Shown: positions 25,536-34,814, counted from the stretch's first letter. The stretch is 35,039 nucleotides of DNA from DALYLB01 sp046154695 (GCA_046154695.1 JBJXFI010000227.1:1-35039), one strand, 5' to 3'. Notes: generated from the letters alone by a model not told the origin. Program-made: numbers and translations.

Positions 25536-27383
25536 TCACCACCGGAACGCCAGCCCGCCGCGAACGGTGCGCCGGCTTTGGGCGGTGACGAGTTGCACGG
25601 CCCCATCTTCCACCCCCTGAGGCTGATCGAGCAGATTTCGCAGATCGACCACGGCCTGCCAGCGGACCGGGAGCCCGAAATTGGGCAACTCCTGCGTCAG
25701 GTAAATATTGATGTTCGGATCATAGACGCTCATCTGTCCCGCGAACGGGTCGATCGCGAAGACGACGGCCTGGGGAGAGAGGCGGAACACGGTCGAGATT
25801 CGTGTCCCGGTCTTATGAGAGAGGTCGAAGTCGAGCTTCGCCGTCGCAACCTGAAAGAGGCCGCCCTGGAAGAACCGGGCCGGTGAGAGCGAATCGATTG
25901 GCGCCCGATTGAACCGGGATCCGCGGCCGACGCTGTAGCCGGCCGATCCCGTCACATACTCGCCGAACCGATGCCTGAGCATCACGCGCATGCCGCGCGC
26001 CGCGCCGTTCATCGACGCCACCTGGCTCGCGAACTGGTGGAACGTGGCCTGTGTCTCGGGTGAGGCCTCCAGGGGAAGCGCGAGCACGCCGACGCCGTGG
26101 CTGGAGATCAGATCGTAAAAGGCCGAGGTCGCGATCGAGGTCTCTCCCTCGCCGAAGAGCCGCTCGAACCCGGTCTCGATGCGGCGGCTGCGATCGAGCA
26201 GCGGCGCGCCGGCCATCGCCATTGGCATCGTCGAGGTGTCGAACGACGCCTGAATATTCTCTGTGTTGAAGCTCTCGTCGGGATTGCGATACTGGTCCGT
26301 GCCCGGCGTGATGGCGGCATTCAACCGCGTACGCGCGGACGGCGCATATTGCACCGCCAGCCGCGGGAGCAGGCTTTCCCGGCCGGGGGAGCCGACGAAT
26401 CGCGAGTAATCGAACCCGTAAATCACAATCAGCGGCTGGAAGACCTGCCAGGAGCCGATGGCCGAGACCGAGAGCTGCTCCAGCGAGTCCACCGGGCCGG
26501 TGGCCCCGCGAACCGGAACGCCCTCCCGCCGCGCGAAACGGGAGCCGCCGTCGGGTCCCAATTCCAGCATCGGTTCTCCGTTCGGAAGTCTTCGTGCGAG
26601 GCCGACCTGGCCATATCCGATCGATGCCGTGATCTGATGGCTGTCGCCCGGCCGCAGGCTGGCAATCGCCGCCAATCGCTGGGGCGCCAACTGCCCGACG
26701 CCCTGCTGCCCGATCAGGGCCATTTCCAGATTGTCGCCAATCGCCACGGAGACCGCGAAATTCGTCCCATAGAAACTGCCGGGAAGCCCCGGCCGCGAAG
26801 CCCCGCCCGCCGCGACCATCTGCATCATTCCATGAAAACGCTTCCCGGCCGCTTCCGGCCGCCGCTCCGCGAAGCCATTCCCCATCGAGGCGTCCCCGGT
26901 TTGCGGAACCACCTCCTCCGTCTCGTCCTCCCGCAGGTTCATCGCGTGGCGCGGAACGCTCCGCGCGATCCATCGATAGTCGTCGCTGTCGCCGCGCTTC
27001 TCGATCAGGGTGTCGGTCCGCTTGAGCGCGAAGTCATAATTCAATTTCACCGGCCGATCCAGATTGACCCGCGCCAGCCCCGCCAGAAAACCCTCCGCGC
27101 TCGCGCGCAGCCGGTAGACGCCCGGCAGGATCCCCGTCGAAAAACGCCCCTGCGTGTCGGTCTTGACGCTCTTCAGCTCTTTTCCGCGATGCTGGGCTTC
27201 CAGCACGGACACGATCGCCCCCGCCAGCGGCAATCCCCGATCATCCTTCACCGTGCCGGTCACGATCGCCCACACCGGCGCCGCCTCGACCGCCGTCAGT
27301 CCGATGCCGGATTGTGGAACAGGCGCGGCGGCAAACATGCCGAACACGCACCCTGCGATCAGAATATGCACTGACTTCTTCAT
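25536..27383 (-). CDS. Outer-membrane beta-barrel protein with carboxypeptidase-regulatory N-terminal domain
   Basis: 615 residues from ATG 27383, preceded by AAGGTGG about 8 nt away. The signal peptide is MKKSVHILIAGCVFGMFAAA. Residues about 40-125 form a carboxypeptidase-regulatory (CNA-B-like) domain with VTGTVKDDRGLPLAGAIVSV and TDTQGRFSTGILPGVYRLR. There is no clear TonB box or plug. The remaining 400 residues alternate polar and hydrophobic in beta-barrel style, ending in GGLAFRW with the aromatic last residue used for outer-membrane insertion. Proteins of this plan are plentiful in Acidobacteriota, sometimes annotated as TonB-dependent-receptor-like; at 615 residues it is shorter than those. 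Probably a transport or adhesion porin-like barrel; no substrate can be inferred. Confidence 0.8.
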   Translation of the reverse strand: MKKSVHILIAGCVFGMFAAAPVPQSGIGLTAVEAAPVWAIVTGTVKDDRGLPLAGAIVSVLEAQHRGKELKSVKTDTQGRFSTGILPGVYRLRASAEGFLAGLARVNLDRPVKLNYDFALKRTDTLIEKRGDSDDYRWIARSVPRHAMNLREDETEEVVPQTGDASMGNGFAERRPEAAGKRFHGMMQMVAAGGASRPGLPGSFYGTNFAVSVAIGDNLEMALIGQQGVGQLAPQRLAAIASLRPGDSHQITASIGYGQVGLARRLPNGEPMLELGPDGGSRFARREGVPVRGATGPVDSLEQLSVSAIGSWQVFQPLIVIYGFDYSRFVGSPGRESLLPRLAVQYAPSARTRLNAAITPGTDQYRNPDESFNTENIQASFDTSTMPMAMAGAPLLDRSRRIETGFERLFGEGETSIATSAFYDLISSHGVGVLALPLEASPETQATFHQFASQVASMNGAARGMRVMLRHRFGEYVTGSAGYSVGRGSRFNRAPIDSLSPARFFQGGLFQVATAKLDFDLSHKTGTRISTVFRLSPQAVVFAIDPFAGQMSVYDPNINIYLTQELPNFGLPVRWQAVVDLRNLLDQPQGVEDGAVQLVTAQSRRTVRGGLAFRW

Positions 27384-27630
27384 ATTATCGCCCACCTTTC
27401 GATGATTCGATGATTGGATCACGGGCCTTCGGGGATCTTCCCTGTGATGAACGTATAGAATACGGAAAATTGTCGGTGATTTTTATATGGACTGTCAAGG
27501 AGGGGCGCTGCGGGGGATGTCCGTCACGTTTTTGCGCGAGTATGGCTATGAACAGCTTAAAGCCTGCCAGTGTTGGCGTTAATCTCTTTAGAATGGTCTC
27601 TACACAAAAACTTGCCGGACACCCTGCAGT

Positions 27631-27797
27631 GGCACAAGCTGTCAGGCAATCGTGGCACAAGCTGTCCAGCTTGTGCCGCATACGACAACCACTCTCAGAA
27701 AAAGACCGGGCCTCGAATGTCATCAATTCCTGCTCGCGGGCCCTGCCATCTTCACACACGCGCCTTCGCACTCGGCACAAGCTGGACAGCTTGTGCC
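27631..27797. repeat. REPIN-like pair of 24-bp palindromes (copy 2) with an extra half-site
   Basis: Palindromes at 27654-27677 (TC centre) and 27774-27797 (GA centre), with an additional half-unit GGCACAAGCTG at 27631-27641. The interior reads as the reverse complement of the interior at 13577-13669, with shared CACTCTCAGAAAAAGACCGG-like and GCGCCTTCGCACTC-like segments, at perhaps 60-70% identity by eye. In the rest of the gap 27384-27874 I see no gene. Confidence 0.85.
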
Positions 27798-27874
27798 ACC
27801 GCTCCGCTCGACACCTTGTGCCGCATACGACCGCTGCTTGCGAGGCTCTCCCTCCGATTGGTGGCCGACATCGG

Positions 27875-28687
27875 CTATTTCCCCTTGAAGACCGGTTTCC
27901 GTTTCTCGATGAAGGCGCGCATGGCCTCGGCGGCGTCCTCGGAAGCGAGGCAGATCTGGATAGAGCTCAGCTCGCGCCGGAGCTGCGTCAGCAGATCCGT
28001 TTCGAGCGAGCCCGTCAACAGCCGGCGTGCCATCGTCAGTCCGATGGGAGGCCCGGCGGCGATGTGAGCGGCATAGGCCGCGGCCTCGGCCGCGAAACTT
28101 GCCGCGGGCAGCACGCGGCTCACGAGCCCGATGCGCTCGGCCTCGTCGGCCTTGATGTCGCGCGCGGATAGAATCAGCTCGGTCGCGCGCGAGAGCCCGA
28201 CCAGGCGCGGCAGAAAATAGCTGACGCCCGCGTCGGGGCAGAGCCCGATGCGCATATATCCCGTGCTGATCGCGGCCGCATCGCTCATCAGGCGGATGTC
28301 CGCCGCGAGCGTCAACCCGCAGCCCGCCCCGATCGCCGGGCCGTTGATCGCGGCGATGACCGGCTTGTCGCAGCGCGCCACCGCGATCACCCACCGTCCG
28401 ACCCAGTCCAGATCGTCCAGCGCCGCGTGGCGCGACACGCTCTTGCGCTGGCGCGACGCGAGGATGTTCTCCGGCGTCAGCTCCAGCCCCGCGCAAAACC
28501 CGCGCCCCGCCCCCGTGATCACCACCGCCCGCACCGCGTCGTCCCGCGACGCCTCGTCCACCGCCAGCGGCACCTCTTCGGCAAGCCTCAGGTTGACCGC
28601 GTTCAGTTTCTCCGGCCGGTTCAGCGTGATCGTTCGCACTCCCTCGGCGGATGTCTCGATCAATACATGCTCATATGATTGGCTCAT
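27875..28687 (-). CDS. Enoyl-CoA hydratase/isomerase family protein, PaaG-like active site
   Basis: 270 residues, the normal length for the crotonase fold. The oxyanion-hole motifs are AGRGFCAGLEL (60-70) and PVIAAINGPAIGAGCGL (109-125). Aligned by eye to classical enoyl-CoA hydratase, the positions of the two catalytic glutamates hold glycine (near 124) and tyrosine (144). Asp152 in PDAGVSYFLPR matches the acidic residue used by PaaG-type isomerases. So an isomerase or another crotonase reaction is more likely than plain hydration. Cytoplasmic, CoA-ester metabolism such as fatty-acid or aromatic degradation. GAGG lies 6 nt before ATG 28687. It is isolated, 491 bp before the outer-membrane protein gene. 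Confidence 0.9.
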   Translation of the reverse strand: MSQSYEHVLIETSAEGVRTITLNRPEKLNAVNLRLAEEVPLAVDEASRDDAVRAVVITGAGRGFCAGLELTPENILASRQRKSVSRHAALDDLDWVGRWVIAVARCDKPVIAAINGPAIGAGCGLTLAADIRLMSDAAAISTGYMRIGLCPDAGVSYFLPRLVGLSRATELILSARDIKADEAERIGLVSRVLPAASFAAEAAAYAAHIAAGPPIGLTMARRLLTGSLETDLLTQLRRELSSIQICLASEDAAEAMRAFIEKRKPVFKGK

Positions 28688-29193
28688 TCGCTACCCTCGG
28701 AAAATGGTCGGAACTCCAAACGGTTCCCACCGCACCGGTTCAATCGATCTGCGGCTGCGCGTAAACGAGGCCGGATTGTACACCGATCCCGTTGTGATGG
28801 TCGCGTGCGGCGCGCAAAAATTCCCGGATGATCATCCTGACACCCCGCGGAACTCAAGGAACCCCGCCTGGGGACGCCCCTGCTTTTAACAAACTCTTTA
28901 CATCCCGTTGACAACTGCGGGAGCGAAATCGCGCATAATATCCAACGGATGGGACGAGGTTTCAAAAAATAGTTCGCCGCCTCTGAAACCCGCCGCTTTT
29001 TCGAGCCACTAACCCGGTATTGATGGAGAAGGACGGCTCATTTCAGAGCGATCTGTAATAAACTGCACCCGTTAAGGTGGCCAGAGTCGTACCTTCGAGA
29101 TGAAAAGACGGTTGAAGCGACTGTCAAGATCGCCATCATTGGAGAAGGAACCCGCGACTGAGGTTGAAGTCGTCAAGAAGACGGAGCCCGCAT
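28688..29193. other. Divergent intergenic region, possible leader of the gene at 29194
   Basis: 506 bp between divergent genes. It contains a TTGACA hexamer at 28908 and a long stretch (28940-29193) before the ATG. I see no known riboswitch consensus, no repeat family shared with other gaps and no convincing extra gene; a plus-strand frame at 29100 overlaps the next gene in another frame. Confidence 0.5.
28908..28939 (+). promoter_or_regulatory. Possible sigma-70-like promoter
   Basis: A perfect TTGACA (28908-28913) and CATAAT (28934-28939), but the spacer is 20 nt, longer than the usual 16-18. It points toward the gene at 29194. Weak support. Confidence 0.25.
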
Positions 29194-30063
29194 ATGTCAA
29201 GCATCCTTGTGATCCGTACATTGCTTGTCGTCGTTTTGTTTGTCACGGCTCACGTGATCAGACCATTTTCGATAAAGAACGTCACACGGCATTTGCTCTA
29301 TTCGACGCGATCGTTCGCCTTCGTTCTGCCGGGGCAGAAGCGGGCGGAGTTCGACACGGCCAACGATCTGGCCCTGAGCCTGAGCGATGGCTGGTTCCAG
29401 AGCGGGGCGAGGCGGTTTGTGGAGGCGCCGGCGGCGGCCGGGCCGGATTCGTGGCAGTTGGCATTGAAGCTGGTGACGCTGGATGGAGCGAATCGAGTCA
29501 TTTCGGCGCCGAAGCCCGAAGGCAAACGCGCCGCGCCCGCCAGGCGAATGCCGCGCGTTGACCGGATCGATTCGGATGATCTGATTGCCGGAATCGGATG
29601 GAATGAAGAGGCCGCCGGCGAGGAGGCGCCCGCTTCCGAGGCCTTGCCTGTCAATGAGGATTCGTCGGAGGAGAGCGCGCCTGCGCCGATGTGGACGCCG
29701 CCGACCGCCGCCAGAACGGGCGCCGAGATGAAGGCCACACCGATCGCCTTTCTGCTTCCCTCGCTGAATGCGATCCGGAAGATCGATTGCCGAAGGCAGG
29801 AAACGCCGATCGTGAAGCTCATCGCCCTGACCGACGGCAAGGCGGTGCGGCTGAGTCTGCGGTTGGCCCAGATCGCGACGGTAGCGCCCGAATGCGAGGG
29901 GGAAACAATGATCGAGACGGAGGCCGAAACCGGTCCCGAGATCCAGTGGCGAACCGAGTTTTTCGGTGATCCGCCCCCCATGCCCACCCCCGAACCGGCC
30001 GAATCGCTCGAGATGCATCCCGCAAGGCCCGCGATTGAGCCGCTCAAATGCGCTCTCCCGTAA
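29194..30063 (+). CDS. Hypothetical membrane-anchored or exported protein
   Basis: 289 residues, not recognised. ATG 29194 has GGAG 7 nt upstream. The N-terminus holds one hydrophobic segment (about 5-24, SILVIRTLLVVVLFVTAHVI), either a membrane anchor or an uncleaved signal. The middle has an acidic, low-complexity stretch (EEAAGEEAPASEALPVNEDS) and proline-rich linkers. The C-terminal third has VKLIALTDGKAVRLSLRL followed by PPPMPTPEPAESLEMHP. Two cysteines occur near the C-terminal third. It is flanked by a divergent hydratase and convergent TPR protein, so context offers no hint. The minus strand also holds long frames here, but the upstream ribosome site and hydrophobic start favour the plus strand. 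Confidence 0.6.
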   Translation: MSSILVIRTLLVVVLFVTAHVIRPFSIKNVTRHLLYSTRSFAFVLPGQKRAEFDTANDLALSLSDGWFQSGARRFVEAPAAAGPDSWQLALKLVTLDGANRVISAPKPEGKRAAPARRMPRVDRIDSDDLIAGIGWNEEAAGEEAPASEALPVNEDSSEESAPAPMWTPPTAARTGAEMKATPIAFLLPSLNAIRKIDCRRQETPIVKLIALTDGKAVRLSLRLAQIATVAPECEGETMIETEAETGPEIQWRTEFFGDPPPMPTPEPAESLEMHPARPAIEPLKCALP

Positions 30064-30085
30064 TTTGGGCGAAATATCAGACACA

Positions 30086-30125
30086 AAAAAGGGCGAGAGG
30101 GTTTCCGAATCCTCTCGCCCTTTTT
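30086..30125. terminator. Bidirectional Rho-independent terminator
   Basis: A 10-bp GC stem, GGGCGAGAGG (30091-30100) pairing with CCTCTCGCCC (30111-30120), is extended by A5 on the left and T5 on the right, with a 10-nt loop. It lies between two converging genes (ends at 30063 and 30144) and would work in both directions. Confidence 0.92.
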
Positions 30126-30143
30126 GTCCTTCTGTCTCGTTTT

Positions 30144-32009
30144 TCAGGGCTTCGATCTCTGGCCGCGCTGTTTGAGGGCCTGTTCGGCTTCGTCGTAGGC
30201 GCCTCCCTCGATCCTGCCGAGTTTGAGGGCGAGTTCATAGGCGGCTGTCGCATCGGCGGCGGTCTGGGTGGAGGCGCCGGGGTTGTTCTCGGCGATGAAG
30301 TCGAGAATCTTGCCGGCGGCGACGTAGCTGCGCTGGGCCAGCCACTTTTCGGTCTCCATCGAGGCGTTTTGGGCGGCCTGTTTATAAAACTCGATGGCCG
30401 CGTACAGGGCCTCTTCGACGCGGTCGTTGTCCTCGAGGGTGGATGCCTGTTTGCTGGTGACGTCGCCGAGGCCATACAGGACGCGGGCGTTGTTCGGGCG
30501 TTCGCGCAGCGCGGCCTCGAGGACCGTTCTCGCGTCGGCGTATTTGCGAGCCTTGATCATTTGATCGGCCTCGACGATGCGGCTGACGAGATTCTCGTCG
30601 GCGTTGGAGATCGTGGAGGGCGGCGCGGGAGCGAGCGTCGCCTCGGTGCGCAGTTGTTTGACGCGGGTCAGGCGCTGGGCGTATTCGTCGAGGCGGTTGC
30701 CCTCGCGCTCGAAATCGATCCCCTGGAGCAGGGAAGAGAAATAGTCGCGCAGGTTGACGCCGACCGCCTCGAAGGCCTTCATCTGATCGTAGAAATGATA
30801 GACCAGAACGGCGCCGCGGTCATATCCGAGGCTCAGATCGTAGATTCCTTCGTCTTCCGTCGATTTTCGCCGCGAGGCCAGCCCGAGCACATCCATGCGC
30901 GAATCGGTGGCGCGGACGAGCGAGTCGGTGATCAGGAAGTAGGCGCTCCGCTGCGCGTACTCCTGATCCAGGCGGGCGCCCCGCGATTCCATCAGATTCT
31001 TCAGTTTGCCGCGAATGGCGGCGATCTCCTTGATCTGCCGCTCGGTGATCGGATCGATCACGAAGTTGAGGAAGCTGCGCCGCATCGCCTCGATGTTCGG
31101 CTCCGTCGTCGGCCCGAGCAGCAGATAATAGGTGTCGCGGACGACGCGCAGGTTCGCCGCGCCCGCGGCGTTGAACAGATCGGGCAGGATGACGAACTGG
31201 CGTATGCGGTTGAGATTCTCCACGGGGGGCGCGGGGGCCGGTTCCTTCGCGTCCTTGTCCTTTGCCTTCGCCCGCGCCTTCTCCTTTTCCTTCCGCGCCT
31301 CGATCTCTTTTTTCACCTCTTCGGCCGAGCGCCGGGGAACATAGAGCGGCGGCAGTTCGAGAATGGGCTCGGTGTGCAGGTAGACGAGGACGGAGCCGAG
31401 CGCCAGGCCGGCGGCGTCCGGATAACCCTGGGCCGCTTTGACGTATTCGGCGATGTATTTCGGCAGCAGGCGGGAGAAGCCGGTCTCGCGATAGAAATCC
31501 TCGAGCAGCAGCGCGAAATCGGTGATCTCGCGGACATCCTCCGGCAGGCGGTCGGCTGGAACGTCGATCGTAAAGGCGGGCGGCTCCGTCAGGCTGAGCG
31601 CCAGGCTCAGATAAGGCGCAACGGCTGACGCGTCATTTTTTCCGCCGCGATGGGCAAGGAAATGGGCCCGCAGCCTCCGGATCAGCTCCGGATTGGCGTT
31701 CTTCAAATCCTCGCGGATCATCTGCCGGATCGGCGAAAGCGAACGCCCCCCCGGCTCGTAATCATAGCCGGCGATATTCAACGCGGCCATCATCACGATC
31801 ACGCGTTTATCCACGGCGATGTCCGTATTGACATCGGCCAGCGACAGATTCGGCCGGTCGGCCAGCGGCATCTTCCTGCGATCGATGACCAGGGGCTTCG
31901 GCCCCGGATCCTGCGCGGGCGCCGCGGGCTTCGGCGCCTGCTGCGCGCGCGCCGCCAATGTCAGGGCCGTCAGAAGCAGCGAGAAAGAGAGTAGGGCGGT
32001 TTTCTTCAT
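30144..32009 (-). CDS. Exported TPR-containing protein of unknown function
   Basis: 621 residues from ATG 32009, with a signal peptide at about 1-22 (MKKTALLSFSLLLTALTLAA) and a Pro/Ala-rich start of the mature part. A long helical body carries a Lys/Glu-rich segment (EEVKKEIEARKEKEKARAK). Two or three TPR-like helical pairs lie at about 470-600 (ADARTVLEAALRERPNNARVLYGLGD). Similar large secreted helical proteins with terminal TPRs occur in Acidobacteriota without a known role. Probably periplasmic; TPRs suggest protein binding. A GTG 21 nt upstream is an alternative start, but the signal peptide is best placed from 32009. Gene ends 19 nt after the bidirectional terminator. Confidence 0.75.
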   Translation of the reverse strand: MKKTALLSFSLLLTALTLAARAQQAPKPAAPAQDPGPKPLVIDRRKMPLADRPNLSLADVNTDIAVDKRVIVMMAALNIAGYDYEPGGRSLSPIRQMIREDLKNANPELIRRLRAHFLAHRGGKNDASAVAPYLSLALSLTEPPAFTIDVPADRLPEDVREITDFALLLEDFYRETGFSRLLPKYIAEYVKAAQGYPDAAGLALGSVLVYLHTEPILELPPLYVPRRSAEEVKKEIEARKEKEKARAKAKDKDAKEPAPAPPVENLNRIRQFVILPDLFNAAGAANLRVVRDTYYLLLGPTTEPNIEAMRRSFLNFVIDPITERQIKEIAAIRGKLKNLMESRGARLDQEYAQRSAYFLITDSLVRATDSRMDVLGLASRRKSTEDEGIYDLSLGYDRGAVLVYHFYDQMKAFEAVGVNLRDYFSSLLQGIDFEREGNRLDEYAQRLTRVKQLRTEATLAPAPPSTISNADENLVSRIVEADQMIKARKYADARTVLEAALRERPNNARVLYGLGDVTSKQASTLEDNDRVEEALYAAIEFYKQAAQNASMETEKWLAQRSYVAAGKILDFIAENNPGASTQTAADATAAYELALKLGRIEGGAYDEAEQALKQRGQRSKP

Positions 32010-32204
32010 CTTCGATTCGGTTCCGTTCACTCGGTATTTTTATAAAAAAGCTGGCGAGCGATATTCAGGAACGCCGGATCATGATGCCCTTGCAGGGCGC
32101 GGACCCGGCCATCCCGATTCGCCAGGCATTATACCGGATGGCCCGCGCACCTTCCAACGGCCGCCGAGCCGCCCCATCAATCCCCAAAATTCCAAAAAAT
32201 CTCG

Positions 32205-33467
32205 TCACTCATACCTCAACGCCTCGATCGGATCGAGGCGCGCTGCCTTCCAGGCGGGCCAGAGGCCGAAACCGACGCCGAGGCCGACCGACACGACGAA
32301 GCCCGCGATGGGCGCCCAGAGCGGGACGAAGGTGGGCATAAAGAGCTTGACGATCTCCGCGACGCCCCAGCCGAGAAGGATGCCGAGCAGGCCGCCGAGC
32401 CCCGTGAGCGTGGCGGCCTCGACCAGAAACTGGACGATGATGTCGCGGCGGCGGGCGCCGATGGCCTTGCGGACGCCGATCTCGCGGGTGCGCTCGGTGA
32501 CCGAGACGAGCATGATGTTCATCACCCCGATCCCCCCGATCAACAGCCCGACGCTCGAGATCGCGACCATCAGCAGAAAGATGCCGCCCGTGATGGCGCT
32601 GAACTGCTCGATGATTCCCTTCGAGGTCTGGACGCCGAAGTTGTCCGGCTTGTCGTAGGGCACCTTGCGCCGTTTGCGCAGCGACTGCCGGATCTCGTCC
32701 ACGGCCGCTTCGAGCCTGCCCGGCAGGGCTTGCGCCATGAGGAAGTTCTCCTTCACGTTCGGATAGATCTTGCGGATCGTATCGTAGGGAATGTACACCG
32801 CCTTGTTCTCGTTGCCCGGATCGTCCGCCGGGGTGATGAAGGTCTCGCGCTTCTTCAGGACGCCGATCACCTTGAAATTGCGGCCGTTGATCGTGATCTC
32901 CTTATCGAGCGCCGTGAGGTTCGGAAAGAGCGTGTTGGCGATGTCGCGCCCGATGACGCAGATGTCCGCCCGCGCGGTATTCTCGCCCTCGGTGTAAAAC
33001 CGCCCCTCGATCACCTCCGCCGTCCCCATGCGAAAATAGGCCGGCATCGTTCCCTGCACCGTCGCATTGACCATCTCGATGTCCCGATAGCGAATCTTGA
33101 CGCGATCCGCCATCGGCCCCTGCAGAAAATCGACGGGCGACATAAAGGCCGTCACTTCCTCCACCGACGGACATTCCTCCCGAATGGCGATCGCGTCCTC
33201 ATAGCTCATCGGCTTGCGCATCCGCTCTTCCGCCGACGGATTGAAATTGAAGCCCGGGTCGAACTTGAAGATATAGATCGAGTTGGTGCCGTAGGATTCG
33301 ATCTCCTTCGAAACGCGCGTGTTGATGCCCGAGACGAAGGCCGCGATGACGATCACCGTCATCGTTCCGATCACCACGCCGAGGATCGTCAGGAACGACC
33401 GCAGTTTGTGCTGCCGCAGCGTGTCGAACGCCATCCAGACGTTCACGCGAAAATCATTGCTCGCCAT
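32205..33467 (-). CDS. MacB/FtsX-family ABC transporter permease (second of pair)
   Basis: 420 residues. One helix near the N-terminus (KLRSFLTILGVVIGTMTVIV) is followed by a large extracytoplasmic MacB-core domain and three C-terminal helices with GVMNIMLVSVTERTREIGV and KAIGARRRDI between them; it ends AARLDPIEALRYE, as usual. Such permeases use a separate LolD-like ATPase to drive mechanical export of lipids, peptides or drugs rather than simple transport. GGAGACC lies about 9 nt before ATG. It follows the sister permease after 44 nt, so the two are co-transcribed. No ATPase or membrane-fusion gene lies next to them in this window. Confidence 0.93.
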   Translation of the reverse strand: MASNDFRVNVWMAFDTLRQHKLRSFLTILGVVIGTMTVIVIAAFVSGINTRVSKEIESYGTNSIYIFKFDPGFNFNPSAEERMRKPMSYEDAIAIREECPSVEEVTAFMSPVDFLQGPMADRVKIRYRDIEMVNATVQGTMPAYFRMGTAEVIEGRFYTEGENTARADICVIGRDIANTLFPNLTALDKEITINGRNFKVIGVLKKRETFITPADDPGNENKAVYIPYDTIRKIYPNVKENFLMAQALPGRLEAAVDEIRQSLRKRRKVPYDKPDNFGVQTSKGIIEQFSAITGGIFLLMVAISSVGLLIGGIGVMNIMLVSVTERTREIGVRKAIGARRRDIIVQFLVEAATLTGLGGLLGILLGWGVAEIVKLFMPTFVPLWAPIAGFVVSVGLGVGFGLWPAWKAARLDPIEALRYE

Positions 33468-33511
33468 AGGCCCGGTCTCCTTTCCGGGAACTCCTAACGG
33501 TAATCATTGCC

Positions 33512-34738
33512 TTACTCCGATCGCATGGCCGTGATGGGATCGAGCCGGGCCGCGCGCCATGCGGGATAGACCCCGGCGATCAGGCCGACGCCGCCCGAGA
33601 CGAAGAGGGCCACGCCGACCGCGAGCAGCGGCAGCGCGGTCGGGATGGGCGTGAACGTCGAGACGGCCTTGCTCAGTCCGTACGCGACGGCCACCCCGGT
33701 CGCGCCCCCGACCAGCGCGAGCGCGACCGATTCGGCCAGAAACTGCTTGAGAATGTCCCGCCGGCGCGCGCCGAGGCTCTTGCGGATGCCGATCTCCTTC
33801 GTCCGCTCGGTGACGCTGACGAGCATGATGTTCATGATGACGATTCCGCCGACGATCAGGGCGATGGAGGTCACCCCGACCGCGACGATCTGGATCGTGC
33901 CGAAGATCTTTTCCCGCAGGTCGTTGATGGCGCTCGGCGTGATGATGCCGAAGGTGTCCTTCTCGCTCGGCGGCAGCTTGCGCCGGGTGCGCATCACGAC
34001 GCGCGCCTCGTCGATCGCGTCCAGATAGGACGCTTCGGTCGTCGAGGAGACAACCAGTTGAATCGAGCGGCGCGAGCCGTAGATGTTCATGAACGTCGTG
34101 ATCGGGATCGAGACGTATTTATCCCGCGAAACGCCGAACACCGACCCCGTGGCCTTGGCCACGCCGATGATTTCGAACGGGCGCCCGTCGATCTTGATCC
34201 GCTCCCCGAGCGGCGATTTCGTCGGAAAGAACTCCTCGGCGATGTCCGCGCCGATGTAACAGACCGTGCGCGCGGCGGACTCTTCCGTCGGCGTGAAGGA
34301 CCGCCCTTCGGCGATCTCCTTGTTCTGAATCTCGACCATGTTCCCGGTGACGGCCACCAGGCTGACCCCGAGCAGCGAACGCCGCTCGTGCTTCAACTCA
34401 CAGGCCTCCTGCTCCTGCGCGCCGACCGCCTTGATCGATCCGCCCGCCGCGCGAAGCGCCGCCAGATCGTCCATCGTCACATCCTTGTTTCGCCGCCGCG
34501 CCTGTTCATACGCGTCCAGGCTCGATAGATCCTCGATCCCGAATTTCTGCACGCTGAAGGCGTTCGTCCCGATATTCGCGATCTTGTCGTCCACGTATTT
34601 ATTGAATCCCTCGATCAGGGAGACGACCACAATCACCGTCGCCACGCCGAAGATCACGCCGAGCAGAGTCAGAAACGAGCGCAGCTTGTGCGACCAGATC
34701 GCGTCAAAGGCCAGTTTGAGGGATTCGATGAATTGCAT
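33512..34738 (-). CDS. MacB/FtsX-family ABC transporter permease (first of pair)
   Basis: 408 residues with the same plan as its neighbour: HKLRSFLTLLGVIFGVATVIV at the first helix, the extracytoplasmic MacB-core domain, then VMNIMLVSVTERTKEIGI, RKSLGARRRDI and a terminal AARLDPITAMRSE. Together with the next gene it could form the heterodimeric membrane part of a MacB-like exporter. The ribosome site is weak (GCCTGGAT before ATG 34738). It starts 167 nt after the cyclophilin gene and has a candidate promoter upstream. Confidence 0.92.
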   Translation of the reverse strand: MQFIESLKLAFDAIWSHKLRSFLTLLGVIFGVATVIVVVSLIEGFNKYVDDKIANIGTNAFSVQKFGIEDLSSLDAYEQARRRNKDVTMDDLAALRAAGGSIKAVGAQEQEACELKHERRSLLGVSLVAVTGNMVEIQNKEIAEGRSFTPTEESAARTVCYIGADIAEEFFPTKSPLGERIKIDGRPFEIIGVAKATGSVFGVSRDKYVSIPITTFMNIYGSRRSIQLVVSSTTEASYLDAIDEARVVMRTRRKLPPSEKDTFGIITPSAINDLREKIFGTIQIVAVGVTSIALIVGGIVIMNIMLVSVTERTKEIGIRKSLGARRRDILKQFLAESVALALVGGATGVAVAYGLSKAVSTFTPIPTALPLLAVGVALFVSGGVGLIAGVYPAWRAARLDPITAMRSE

Positions 34739-34760
34739 ATCCAGGCTCTCGCCGTCGCGT

Positions 34761-34788
34761 TTTATAAATGAAACGCATTCTAGCCCAA
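34761..34788 (-). promoter_or_regulatory. Candidate promoter for the permease pair
   Basis: Reading the minus strand, TTGGGC (34788-34783) and TATAAA (34766-34761) are 16 nt apart, about 23 nt before the ATG at 34738. The -35 matches only half of the consensus. Confidence 0.35.
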
Positions 34789-34814
34789 TGTCTCACGCAA
34801 GAAAAAGGAGAAAC

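Noticed and set aside
28908..28939. A riboswitch in the long leader before 29194
   Set aside because: No conserved riboswitch core that I know is visible; only a weak promoter-like pair is present.
29197..30086. Two long minus-strand frames opposite the hypothetical protein at 29194
   Set aside because: They cross or begin near the terminator and lack a ribosome site; the plus strand has GGAG and a hydrophobic start. Some doubt remains.
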